Assembly: GCF_000218895.1 (NCBI RefSeq)
Contig: NC_015703.1
Location: 2,431,001-2,495,000, forward strand
Source of the DNA: Runella slithyformis DSM 19594
GTDB taxonomy: Bacteria; Bacteroidota; Bacteroidia; Cytophagales; Spirosomataceae
DNA length: 64,000 bases
Direction of reading: 5' to 3'
Positions 8,468-16,485 of the stretch are shown here, one piece after another. Made by a program: the position numbers and the translations under genes. The notes beneath the pieces are model-generated. The model had not been told where the DNA came from. It did not search any database and saw only the letters and a program-made list of their open reading frames with translations. Within the stretch, counting starts at the first letter, position 1. The number at the start of each line of letters is the position of its first letter.

Positions 8468-9553
8468 ATGAAACAAGTCTATTTTACAGCCGGGCCGGCT
8501 GAGATGTATCCTACGTTTGAACAGCATTTACGAAGCGCCGTTGAGCAGCAGTTGGGCTCGATTTCACACCGCAGTCAGAAATTTCGGAGTATCTATCAGT
8601 TTACGGCAGAGCAACTTCGCACGTTGATGAATATCCCCGAAACACACGGCATTTTCTTCACGGGCTCCGCCTCGGAGGTGTGGGAGCGGGTGGTGCAGAA
8701 TTGCGTCGAGCACGAAAGTTTTCACTTGGTCAACGGGTCTTTTTCCAAGAAATTTTATGAGTACAGCGCCTCCCTGCGAAAGTACGCGCACAAGCAGGAA
8801 AAACCCTTTGGCGAAGGTTTTGACTATGCTGAAGTGGAAGTACCCGAATACGCTGAGTTGATCTGTGTGACGCACAACGAAACCAGTTCGGGCGTACAAA
8901 TGCGCGAGCCGGATATTCACAAATTGAAGCGAAGTAATTTAAAAAAGCTCATTGCGGTCGATATGGTGTCGTCGGCACCTTATCCTGAGCTGGATTTTGG
9001 GGTGGTGGATACGGCGTTCTTTTCGGTGCAGAAAGCCTTTGGGTTGCCGGCCGGTTTGGGCGTGTGGATCGCCAACGAAAAATGCCTGGCCAAAGCCGAG
9101 CGTTTGCAGAAATATGAAGATGCCACCATCGGGGCGCACAACAGCCTGCCCATGCTGTGGAAAAATTTTAAGAATTACGAAACACCCGCCACGCCCAACG
9201 TTATCAGTATCTTTCTGCTGGGAAAAGTAGCTGAAGATATGAATAAGATCGGCGCGGATACGGTACGCAAACAAACCGAAGAAAAGTACAAATTGCTCAA
9301 TAAATACCTCGAAACAAGTCGCGCTTTCAGCCCGGCGGTAGCCGAAGAGCGGCACCGTTCGCGCACGGTCGTGGTAGCCAATACCCGCATTCCGTCGCCG
9401 GAGGTCATTGCACAGGTGAAGGTGGCCAATATGATCGTTGGAAGCGGCTACGGGCCGTTCAAAGACAGCCAAATTCGCATCGCCAATTTTCCCGCCGTAT
9501 CGCTTGAGCAGGTGGAGGCGTTGATCGGGGAGTTGAAAAAACTGGAAAATTAA
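8468..9553 (+). CDS. Class V aminotransferase, phosphoserine aminotransferase-like
   Basis: A 361-residue PLP enzyme. The N-terminus YFTAGPAEMYPTF and the segment LGSISHRSQKF match the opening of SerC/class V aminotransferases. ICVTHNETSSGVQM is the region contacting the cofactor and substrate. The PLP lysine is in FFSVQKAFGLPAGLGVWI (about residue 190). The expected reaction is 3-phosphohydroxypyruvate to phosphoserine with glutamate as donor. SerC is the closest match, but related class V enzymes (serine-pyruvate or alanine-glyoxylate aminotransferase) share these motifs and no serA or serB is adjacent. Confidence 0.85.
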   Translation: MKQVYFTAGPAEMYPTFEQHLRSAVEQQLGSISHRSQKFRSIYQFTAEQLRTLMNIPETHGIFFTGSASEVWERVVQNCVEHESFHLVNGSFSKKFYEYSASLRKYAHKQEKPFGEGFDYAEVEVPEYAELICVTHNETSSGVQMREPDIHKLKRSNLKKLIAVDMVSSAPYPELDFGVVDTAFFSVQKAFGLPAGLGVWIANEKCLAKAERLQKYEDATIGAHNSLPMLWKNFKNYETPATPNVISIFLLGKVAEDMNKIGADTVRKQTEEKYKLLNKYLETSRAFSPAVAEERHRSRTVVVANTRIPSPEVIAQVKVANMIVGSGYGPFKDSQIRIANFPAVSLEQVEALIGELKKLEN

Positions 9554-9659
9554 GACACGTCAGCCGGAGAGGGTTTTAGCGTTGATTTCTTTTCGATGCT
9601 AAAGCCCTTTTTTGTTGCAAACCCTTTTGATTTGGAGAAAAAATAGGGAAGGACTTCTG

Positions 9660-9691
9660 TTTGACAAAAGGTCTTCAAGTATGTATATTTA
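9660..9691 (+). promoter_or_regulatory. Promoter of the Uma2-family gene
   Basis: TTTG at 9660-9663 and TATATTTA at 9684-9691 (one mismatch to TAnnTTTG) with a 20-base spacer, 19 bases before the ATG. The spacing fits Bacteroidota promoters. Confidence 0.5.
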
Positions 9692-9710
9692 CGTTTAAAA
9701 CCAATGGGTT

Positions 9711-10328
9711 ATGACGGTCCTGCAAGTACAAAAGCCTTCTTACTGGTCAGATGAAACCCTCAGTCGCACGATTGAGTTGGGGCGTTTTATTCGTTCGGAG
9801 GAAGATTTTTATCAATTTTGCTTAGACAATGACCACCTTAAGATTGAACGTAATGCCGATGGTACGATTAAAATTATGGCGCTGACCGGTGGTAAAACAG
9901 GCGAGAAAAACGCGGAACTCAATGCTGAATTGGTATTTTGGAAGCGTAAAAATGGGGGGCGGGCCTTTGACTCTTCGACCGGCTTCAGATTGGCAAACGG
10001 GGCAACGCGTTCTCCCGATGCTGCATGGATACGGGAAGACAGATGGCAGGCGCTTACCGCCGAGCAACAGGAGAAACACCCGCCGATTGCCCCCGATTTT
10101 GTGGTGGAATTAATGTCGGTGACCGATGATTTGAAAGAATCTCAACAGAAAATGCAGGAATATATTGAAAATGGGGTACAGCTTGCCTGGTTGATCGCTT
10201 CCAAAACGGAGGAGGTGTATATTTATCGGGCCGACGGTACCGTAACCAAACATGCCGATTTCTCTGAAAGCCTGGATGGGGAAGAGATCATGGCAGGATT
10301 TACCTTCGATTTAACGTTGCTGAAATAA
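9711..10328 (+). CDS. Uma2 family (DUF820) PD-(D/E)XK nuclease-fold protein
   Basis: A 205-residue protein of the Uma2/DUF820 family. Family features are an opening region about residues 20-60 (FYQFCLDNDHLKIERNADG), the strand motif SPDAAWI with its Asp (about 103), and PDFVVELMSVTDDLKESQQK (about 128-147), which carries the second acidic residue and is followed by LAWLI. These are restriction-endonuclease-like folds of unknown cellular role, often present in many copies and commonly found alone. It lies in a single-gene unit, convergent with the cupin gene. Confidence 0.9.
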   Translation: MTVLQVQKPSYWSDETLSRTIELGRFIRSEEDFYQFCLDNDHLKIERNADGTIKIMALTGGKTGEKNAELNAELVFWKRKNGGRAFDSSTGFRLANGATRSPDAAWIREDRWQALTAEQQEKHPPIAPDFVVELMSVTDDLKESQQKMQEYIENGVQLAWLIASKTEEVYIYRADGTVTKHADFSESLDGEEIMAGFTFDLTLLK

Positions 10329-10341
10329 ACAGCTCTCTTTG

Positions 10342-10845
10342 TTATTCAGGTGTCAACGATCGAATCACCGCTTCATGCTCCGGATAAGTCGCCAATAAAG
10401 CAGTACGCTCGGCCAGTTCAAAATCGGCAAAATCAAAGCCCGGCGCTACGGTACAGCCCACCAGAGAATAGTCACTTTCGGCCGCAGGCTTAGAGCCAAA
10501 CCACGTACCTGCCGGTACTACCGCCTGAAAGACTTCGCCATTGTCGGGGTTTGCGCCCAATTTGATCATTTCAAGCCGTCCGTCTATGTGAATTACGTAG
10601 ACATGTAATGGCCCTCCCGCGTAGAAATGCCACATCTCATCGGCCTGAATGCGGTGAAACGCCGAAAAATGATGGTTTTCGAGTAAAAAATAAATACCCG
10701 TGCCAAAACTTCGGTCGCCGGAAAAACGGCTCGGGAGCGCACTGTGCGGGATGCGCTCCGCTGAGCGATAGGTTTCGGCAAAAAATCCCCCCTCGGGATG
10801 CGCTTGCATTTGGTATTTATCAACCCAATACTGTGCAGGTTTCAT
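10342..10845 (-). CDS. Cupin domain protein (DUF985)
   Basis: A 167-residue protein from ATG 10845 (a TTG two codons upstream is in frame). The opening WVDKYQMQAHPEGGFFAETY and the segment TGIYFLLENHHFSAFHRIQA are typical of the DUF985 cupin family. WHFYAGGPLHVYVI forms the cupin strand and AVVPAGTWFGSKPA the second half of the barrel. The function is unknown; the fold is related to sugar-epimerase-like cupins. The start lies 2 bases after the map stop codon, so the two are one operon. Confidence 0.88.
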   Translation of the reverse strand: MKPAQYWVDKYQMQAHPEGGFFAETYRSAERIPHSALPSRFSGDRSFGTGIYFLLENHHFSAFHRIQADEMWHFYAGGPLHVYVIHIDGRLEMIKLGANPDNGEVFQAVVPAGTWFGSKPAAESDYSLVGCTVAPGFDFADFELAERTALLATYPEHEAVIRSLTPE

Positions 10846-10847
10846 GG

Positions 10848-11612
10848 TCAATTCCGGATTTCGTTGCTTTCGGTTAGGATGACGGGCTTTCCGTCGGTAA
10901 TCATGATGGTATGCTCATGTTGGGCCACAAAACTGCCGTCGTTGGTCACGAATGTCCAGCCGTCTCCGTTTTGGTGGGCAAAAGTCGCCTTGGTGGATAT
11001 GAACGTTTCAATCGCCACAACGGAGTTTTTTCGGAAACGTTGGGTATTGAAACGGTCGTAAAAACACGGGATTTCGTTCGGTTCTTCGTGCAGACTTCTT
11101 CCTACGCCGTGGCCGACGAGGTTTTTGATGACCCGGTACCCTGCTTTTTTGGCTTCAGTTTCAATAAGCTTGCCGATGTCGGCGATTCTGACGCCTCCTT
11201 TGATTTGGTCAATGGCTTTGTATAAAATATGCTTTGAGGTATTGACGAGTTTGAGATGATTGTTTTTGTCTTCTCCCAACACAAAAGAACCGCCGTTGTC
11301 AGCCCAAAAGCCGGCCAGCTCTGCCGATACGTCGATATTGATCAAATCGCCTTCGTGTAATACCTTTTCTTCGGATGGAATGCCGTGCGCTACTTCATTG
11401 TTAAGGCAAATGCACGTCCAGCCCGGAAAGCCGTAGGTGAGGCGCGGGGCCGATTTGGCTCCGAATTCCTCCAACAGTTGTCCGCCGTAGTCGTCCAACT
11501 CTTTGGCGGTTATGCCCGGGCGGGCGTATTCGCGCATTTTCCGAAGGGTAGTTCCGACGGCTTCGCTGATTTTTTGCATACCGACCAGCTCGGCAGGGGT
11601 GGTGATGGACAT
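10848..11612 (-). CDS. map: Methionine aminopeptidase, type I
   Basis: A 254-residue enzyme that removes the initiator Met from nascent proteins. Metal and catalytic residues are recognisable in order: His in NNEVAHGIP (about 79), Asp in INIDVSAELAGFWADNGGSF (two ligands, about 93 and 104), His in GHGVGRSLHEEP (about 168), Glu in VVAIETFIS (about 201) and Glu in AQHEHTIMI (about 234). It has no N-terminal extension, as usual for the short type I class. It is followed immediately by the cupin gene. Confidence 0.96.
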   Translation of the reverse strand: MSITTPAELVGMQKISEAVGTTLRKMREYARPGITAKELDDYGGQLLEEFGAKSAPRLTYGFPGWTCICLNNEVAHGIPSEEKVLHEGDLINIDVSAELAGFWADNGGSFVLGEDKNNHLKLVNTSKHILYKAIDQIKGGVRIADIGKLIETEAKKAGYRVIKNLVGHGVGRSLHEEPNEIPCFYDRFNTQRFRKNSVVAIETFISTKATFAHQNGDGWTFVTNDGSFVAQHEHTIMITDGKPVILTESNEIRN

Positions 11613-11758
11613 GGGGAAAGAGGTTAATCAGAATGACGAATGTGGAGGTATGACGGGGTCGTGCGTGCGATGACGAATTGGTATTTGTCATTGCCTTAAA
11701 TAGGTTGCCCTCAAACGACACCTTATAGTGTCAAAAACAAATTAAAAGGAACCGGTGA

Positions 11759-12592
11759 TTATACTTTCACTGACCCATACCCCGTCACCAATTCCTCAAA
11801 TTGCTCCAATAGCTTCAGGGTTCTGGTTCCCGGCTTGCCGTCGCCTACGACCTGTCGGCCGATCTGTACTACGGGCATCACCCATTTGGTGGTACTGGTG
11901 GTGAAGGCTTCGTCGGCGTCTTCGAGTTCTTCCAGGTTCAGCGGGCGGACTTCTACGTTGAAATCTTTTGCGGCCAATTCCAACACCACTCGGCGCGTGA
12001 TGCCGTGCAGAATGTTTTGATCGGGCGTGATGAGGGTATCACCTTTGAAAATGAAGAAGTTGCTGCGGGTCAATTCGCTTACTTCGCCGTTTTTATGGTA
12101 TAAGAGATCAGCCGCTCCCTGCGACTTCATCTCGGCCGCGAGACGAATCATGTGGAGGTAATTGGTACTTTTGAGCTCGGGCAGGTCGCGCACAAACTCA
12201 AACGGCAATACCTTGATGCCGCGATAGCGTCCTTCGGGGTTGTCTTTGGGGAGATTTTCGGCAATGATCAAAAAATTAGGTTTCACCACGCTGACACTGT
12301 CGGGCGAGTAACCGCCGGTCAGGACAAAACGGTAGGCGATGTCCGGCTTGTCAGCCAATTTGTAAAGTTCTGCCAACACATCGGCAGTTTGGGCTTGCGT
12401 AAGGGCCACGGGCAGCCGCAGCACATCGGCTGAGCGGGTAAAGCGCGCCCAGTACCCATCCCACTGAAAAGGAACGCCGTTGTAGGTACGGAAATAGTCA
12501 AACAGCCCGTAGCCACGCAATAAAGCAAGATCGTTGAGGTGGATGGAAGCCTGTTCGACAGGGAGTATGTCGCCGTTGAAGTAGCAGTGCAT
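11759..12592 (-). CDS. Class IV aminotransferase
   Basis: A 277-residue fold-type IV PLP enzyme (family of D-amino-acid aminotransferase, branched-chain aminotransferase and aminodeoxychorismate lyase). The N-terminus reads ASIHLNDLALLRGYGLFDYF (about 14-33). The PLP lysine lies in ELKSTNYLHMIRLAAEMK (about 140). The phosphate-binding end is SELTRSNFFIFKGDTLITP then ILHGITRRVVLELA. The substrate cannot be assigned from the motifs. It has its own promoter (12624-12631), divergent from the barrel-protein operon. Confidence 0.87.
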   Translation of the reverse strand: MHCYFNGDILPVEQASIHLNDLALLRGYGLFDYFRTYNGVPFQWDGYWARFTRSADVLRLPVALTQAQTADVLAELYKLADKPDIAYRFVLTGGYSPDSVSVVKPNFLIIAENLPKDNPEGRYRGIKVLPFEFVRDLPELKSTNYLHMIRLAAEMKSQGAADLLYHKNGEVSELTRSNFFIFKGDTLITPDQNILHGITRRVVLELAAKDFNVEVRPLNLEELEDADEAFTTSTTKWVMPVVQIGRQVVGDGKPGTRTLKLLEQFEELVTGYGSVKV

Positions 12593-12623
12593 GGTGATAG
12601 AAGATGTCTAAGATGAGTGTGTG

Positions 12624-12631
12624 CAAAGATA
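12624..12631 (-). promoter_or_regulatory. -7 promoter element for the class IV aminotransferase
   Basis: CAAAGATA on the plus strand reads TATCTTTG on the minus strand, a perfect TAnnTTTG match, 32 bases upstream of the start codon at 12592. Confidence 0.6.
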
Positions 12632-12701
12632 AGGTTTTTGGCATTAACCTTAATTAACATTGTTTCTACGACCATTAACCTACTCTTACGAGCGGGGCGC
12701 G

Positions 12702-12709
12702 TAGTTTTG
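12702..12709 (+). promoter_or_regulatory. -7 promoter element for the barrel/GLPGLI/two-component operon
   Basis: TAGTTTTG matches TAnnTTTG. Transcription would begin around 12716, giving a leader of about 140 bases before the preferred ATG at 12856. The leader contains the hairpin at 12808-12844. Confidence 0.55.
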
Positions 12710-12807
12710 CAGCGTACTCAAAAACCTATACAGCCATGTTTTTTGAATGTCTAATGATGAATGAAGAATGTCGAATGAAGAATGCAAAACGCAGTCAGTC
12801 AAATCAA

Positions 12808-12844
12808 CCCTTGAGAAGAAGCCCCTCGGGGCCCTTCTCAAGGG
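12808..12844 (+). repeat. Strong imperfect hairpin in the 5' leader
   Basis: CCCTTGAGAAG pairs with CTTCTCAAGGG, with an inner GCCC/GGGC pair around a CTCG loop. It lies between the promoter and the preferred start at 12856, so it could act on translation or RNA stability. If the upstream ATG at 12736 were used, the hairpin would be coding. Confidence 0.65.
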
Positions 12845-12855
12845 TACTGTTTGTA

Positions 12856-15642
12856 ATGTCCCTTACACTTTTCACTCTACACTTTCACCCTACTGCTTTT
12901 GCTCAAAAACTGACCATCAAAGGCACGCTCCGCGACACGGCCAACCGCCCGCTGGAAGGCGCCACGGTCATGTTGCTGGATGGAAAAGATACGTCGCTGG
13001 TGTCTTTTGCGAGGTCGCAGTCGACGGGCGCGTTTGAATTTAAGAACGTAGCCAATGCGCCCTATTTTCTCAAAGCTACGTACATGGGCCTGCAACCACT
13101 GAATCAAACCATTCAGCCACCGTCGGCCGAAGTGCTTGATTTGGGAACACTGCAGATGGTGCCCATTCCCAAAGAATTGAAAGAAGTTGTCATCAAAGGA
13201 GAACGCGATCCCGTAACCATTAAACAGGATACCATCGAATACAACGCCGGTTCGTTCAAGGTGCAGCCCAACGCTGCCGTGGAAGAGTTGCTCAAACGCC
13301 TGCCGGGCGTAGAGGTGGACCGCGACGGAACGGTGCGCGCTCAGGGACAACAGGTACAGCGGGTGACGGTCGACGGCAAAGAGTTTTTTGGACGTGACCC
13401 CAAAATGGCCACCAAAAACCTCCCCGCCGATGTGGTGGACAAAGTGCAGGTATTTGACCGAAAATCAGATCAGGCGCAGTTTACGGGCATTGACGACGGG
13501 CAGCGGGAGAAGACGATCAACCTGTCATTGAAAGAAGAAAAGAAAAAAGGTGTTTTCGGAAATGCCACAGCGGGTGTTGGCCCGGATAGCCGCTACATGC
13601 TGAAAGCTAATTTTAACCGTTTCAGCAAAACCCGTCAGCTGTCGTTTTTGGGAATGGCCAATAATATCAATCAGCAGGGATTTTCGATTGATGATTACAT
13701 GAACTTCACGGGAGCGTCGCAACGGATGATGTCGGGCGGCGGGGTGCGTTTGCAGTTCAATTCAGACGATGATGCGGCTATTCCGCTCAATTTCGGCGGG
13801 CGAAACAATGGGTTTGTTACTTCCGGCGGGGCGGGGTTGAATTACAATGATCAACTCAGCAAAAAGACCGAACTGCAAAGCAATTATTTCTACAATCAGC
13901 TCGACCAACTGATCGAACGGGAAACCAACCGCGAGACGTTTTTGCCCGTGGGTACTTTCAAAACCCTCCAAAATACGGCCCAAAAAACGACCAACGCCAC
14001 GCACCGAGGTAACGTGACCCTCGATCACAAAATTGATTCGCTCAATTCGCTGAAATGGACCAACAACTTCAACTATTCCCAAAATTCGTCCACGACCGGA
14101 AGTAACACCCGCTCCACCAACGGCGGAGGTGTGCTTGAAAATGAAGGTACGCGGCAGTCAAACGCGCAGGGCGATACCCGGAAGCTGAATTCTGAACTGT
14201 TGTGGCGGCATAAGTTTGCCAAAAAAGGTCGGACGCTCTCGACCAACCTTATCTTTGGCCTCGAACAAAGTGACCGTGACGGAACGCTGCGCGCCGTCAA
14301 TAGGTTCTATACGCCTGCGGGTCAGTCCAATCGGGTCGATACGCTGCGCCAAACCAATACGCAGGCCAACGACCGTCAAAGCTATGGTATTACCGCTTCT
14401 TATACGGAACCGTTGGGCAAACGTAAATATTTGGAATTCAATTACGCCCTGAACTTTACCCAAAATGACGTAAATCGACAGGTATTTGATGTCAATGGCG
14501 AGGGGCGGGCGCCACGCTTCAACCCACAGTTGAGCAATCAATTTCGCAATGATTTTACGTACCAACGCGGCGGGTTGAATTTTCGGCTGAATACCCAAAA
14601 GGCTAATTTCTCGACGGGCGTCAGCGTGCAGCGGTCGGCATTGGAGGGGGATTTGATCTTACAAAATGCCCACATTTCGCGTACGTTTGTGAATGTATTG
14701 CCCAACGTACGCTATCAATACAATTTCGCGGCCAGTCGAAACCTGAACCTGACCTACGATACCGACGTGCGCGAACCGAGCATTCAGCAGCTTTCACCGA
14801 TTGTGGACAACAGCGATCCGCTTAACATCGTAACCGGCAACCCCAACCTGCGGCCCGAATACAATCATCGTCTGAATGTGAATTTTTTCAATTTCAATCA
14901 GCTCAAATTCAGTAATTTCTTTGCCTTTGCCAACCTGACCTATACCACCAATAAAATTGCCAATGCGCAGCAGGTCGATGCGAATTTGGTCCGCACGTAT
15001 CGGCCTGTTAACGTGAAAGATGATTATACGCTCAATGCCAATATTTCGAAAGGCTTTCGGATCAAAGCCATCGGTACCCGGGTGAATTTTTCGACCAATC
15101 TGGTCTTGAATCGGGGCATTACGCCCGTCAACGACGTAGATAATCTTACGCGTCGGCTCGAAAGCCGCAATCGGTTGCGATTGGAATACCGCTATAAGGA
15201 GCTTTTGGACCTTTCGACGGGCGCGGCCATTACGTTCAATCAAACCTCGTATTCGCTCAACCCCAACCTGAATCAGTCGTTCGTCAATCAAAGCTACGAA
15301 GCGGAGGGCAATTGGAAACTTTCCAAAACCCTCTCTCTCAACTCGACATTGGATTACAGCATTTACAATTTTGCCGGCTCTGATTTCAACGCAAAAGTGC
15401 CGCTTTGGAACGCTTCCGTTTCCAGGTTCTTTCTGAAAGGCAACCGAGGCGAGTTGAAGTTGTCGGTGGTTGATATGCTCAATCGTAACGTGGGCATCAA
15501 CCGCATTGCGCAGGGAAATTTCGTGCAGGATGAGCGCATTCGCTCCTTAGGGCGCTATTTTCTGTTGAGTTTTACCTATAGCCTCAAAAGTTTTATGGGC
15601 GGAATGCCTTCCGGGGGTATGCGCGTGATACGTCAGGGGTGA
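12856..15642 (+). CDS. Outer-membrane beta-barrel protein (TonB receptor-like, carboxypeptidase-like N-terminus)
   Basis: About 928 residues from ATG 12856, chosen because MSLTLFTLHFHPTAFAQ is a signal peptide. The frame is open back to ATG 12736, but that extension is low-complexity (MMNEECRMKNAKR) and runs through a hairpin repeat. After the signal peptide comes a carboxypeptidase-regulatory-like domain (LRDTANRPLEGATVMLLDG), then a plug-like region (VEELLKRLPGVEVDRDGTVR, VTVDGKEFFGRDPKMATKNL), then a long barrel. This is the OMP_b-brl_3-like group of TonB-receptor relatives. It heads an operon with a GLPGLI protein and a histidine kinase/response regulator pair. The ligand is unknown. Confidence 0.88.
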   Translation: MSLTLFTLHFHPTAFAQKLTIKGTLRDTANRPLEGATVMLLDGKDTSLVSFARSQSTGAFEFKNVANAPYFLKATYMGLQPLNQTIQPPSAEVLDLGTLQMVPIPKELKEVVIKGERDPVTIKQDTIEYNAGSFKVQPNAAVEELLKRLPGVEVDRDGTVRAQGQQVQRVTVDGKEFFGRDPKMATKNLPADVVDKVQVFDRKSDQAQFTGIDDGQREKTINLSLKEEKKKGVFGNATAGVGPDSRYMLKANFNRFSKTRQLSFLGMANNINQQGFSIDDYMNFTGASQRMMSGGGVRLQFNSDDDAAIPLNFGGRNNGFVTSGGAGLNYNDQLSKKTELQSNYFYNQLDQLIERETNRETFLPVGTFKTLQNTAQKTTNATHRGNVTLDHKIDSLNSLKWTNNFNYSQNSSTTGSNTRSTNGGGVLENEGTRQSNAQGDTRKLNSELLWRHKFAKKGRTLSTNLIFGLEQSDRDGTLRAVNRFYTPAGQSNRVDTLRQTNTQANDRQSYGITASYTEPLGKRKYLEFNYALNFTQNDVNRQVFDVNGEGRAPRFNPQLSNQFRNDFTYQRGGLNFRLNTQKANFSTGVSVQRSALEGDLILQNAHISRTFVNVLPNVRYQYNFAASRNLNLTYDTDVREPSIQQLSPIVDNSDPLNIVTGNPNLRPEYNHRLNVNFFNFNQLKFSNFFAFANLTYTTNKIANAQQVDANLVRTYRPVNVKDDYTLNANISKGFRIKAIGTRVNFSTNLVLNRGITPVNDVDNLTRRLESRNRLRLEYRYKELLDLSTGAAITFNQTSYSLNPNLNQSFVNQSYEAEGNWKLSKTLSLNSTLDYSIYNFAGSDFNAKVPLWNASVSRFFLKGNRGELKLSVVDMLNRNVGINRIAQGNFVQDERIRSLGRYFLLSFTYSLKSFMGGMPSGGMRVIRQG

Positions 15643-15703
15643 GAATGAGTTCTTTGTAACAGTAAAATCAATCCATCAGAAACAATTATTAAACCATAAA
15701 CCA

Positions 15704-16435
15704 ATGAAGAAAATAACGTTAAGCTTACTTTTGATAGGTTCTCTGCTGCAGGCTTTCGGCCAGCAAAATGAAGGAATCGTGCTGTACGATCAAAAGATCA
15801 ACATGCACAAACGCATGCAGGATGAGTCGATGAAGGCCATGGTACCGGAATTTCGTACCAACAAAATGCAGCTCCTGATTCGGGCGACGGAATCGCTCTT
15901 TAAAGCAGCGGCGCAGCCCAACGAAGAAGAAGAAAATACCGATGGCAACGGTAACACGGTCCAGATGGTGATTCGGGTTCCGCAAAATGAAACCTATCGC
16001 AATTACGAAACCCAAAAATCCGTAGAATTGCGGGAACTGGCAGGGCAGAAATTTTTGATCGAAGATACCCTGCGTCGGATGCCGTGGAAGTTGGCGGGAG
16101 ACACCAAAAAAATTCAGGGCTATGAGTGTATGAAAGCCACCATGACCAACAAAGTCAATAATCAGCCCATCGTGGCGTGGTTTACCGAAGCTATTCCGGT
16201 ACCGAGCGGGCCGGCGGGGTTTGGCGGGTTGCCGGGACTGATTCTGGAAGTGGATGTCAACGACGGCGATATGCTTTATACACTCACCAAAGCGGAATTT
16301 AAAAAACTGGCTGCTGCCGACATAAAATTACCGTCGGGCGGCAAAAAAATTACCGAAGCCGAGTTTACCAAAAAGCGTGATGAATTCATGAAAGAAATGG
16401 GCGGGCAGGGCGGCATTCGAATCATTCGGAATTAG
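15704..16435 (+). CDS. GLPGLI family protein
   Basis: A 243-residue secreted protein with a signal peptide (LSLLLIGSLLQAFG). The family signature is present in GFGGLPGLILEVDVNDGD (about residues 176-193), preceded by the conserved KKIQGYECMKATM and IVAWFTEAIPVPSGP. GLPGLI proteins are Bacteroidota-specific, of unknown function, and often sit beside large outer-membrane barrels, as here. It lies 61 bases after the barrel gene and probably shares its transcript. Confidence 0.93.
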   Translation: MKKITLSLLLIGSLLQAFGQQNEGIVLYDQKINMHKRMQDESMKAMVPEFRTNKMQLLIRATESLFKAAAQPNEEEENTDGNGNTVQMVIRVPQNETYRNYETQKSVELRELAGQKFLIEDTLRRMPWKLAGDTKKIQGYECMKATMTNKVNNQPIVAWFTEAIPVPSGPAGFGGLPGLILEVDVNDGDMLYTLTKAEFKKLAAADIKLPSGGKKITEAEFTKKRDEFMKEMGGQGGIRIIRN

Positions 16436-16485
16436 TAATCTGTCTCCCTGAAAGGGTCTGTTGGACTCATACATTGTTTATAAAA

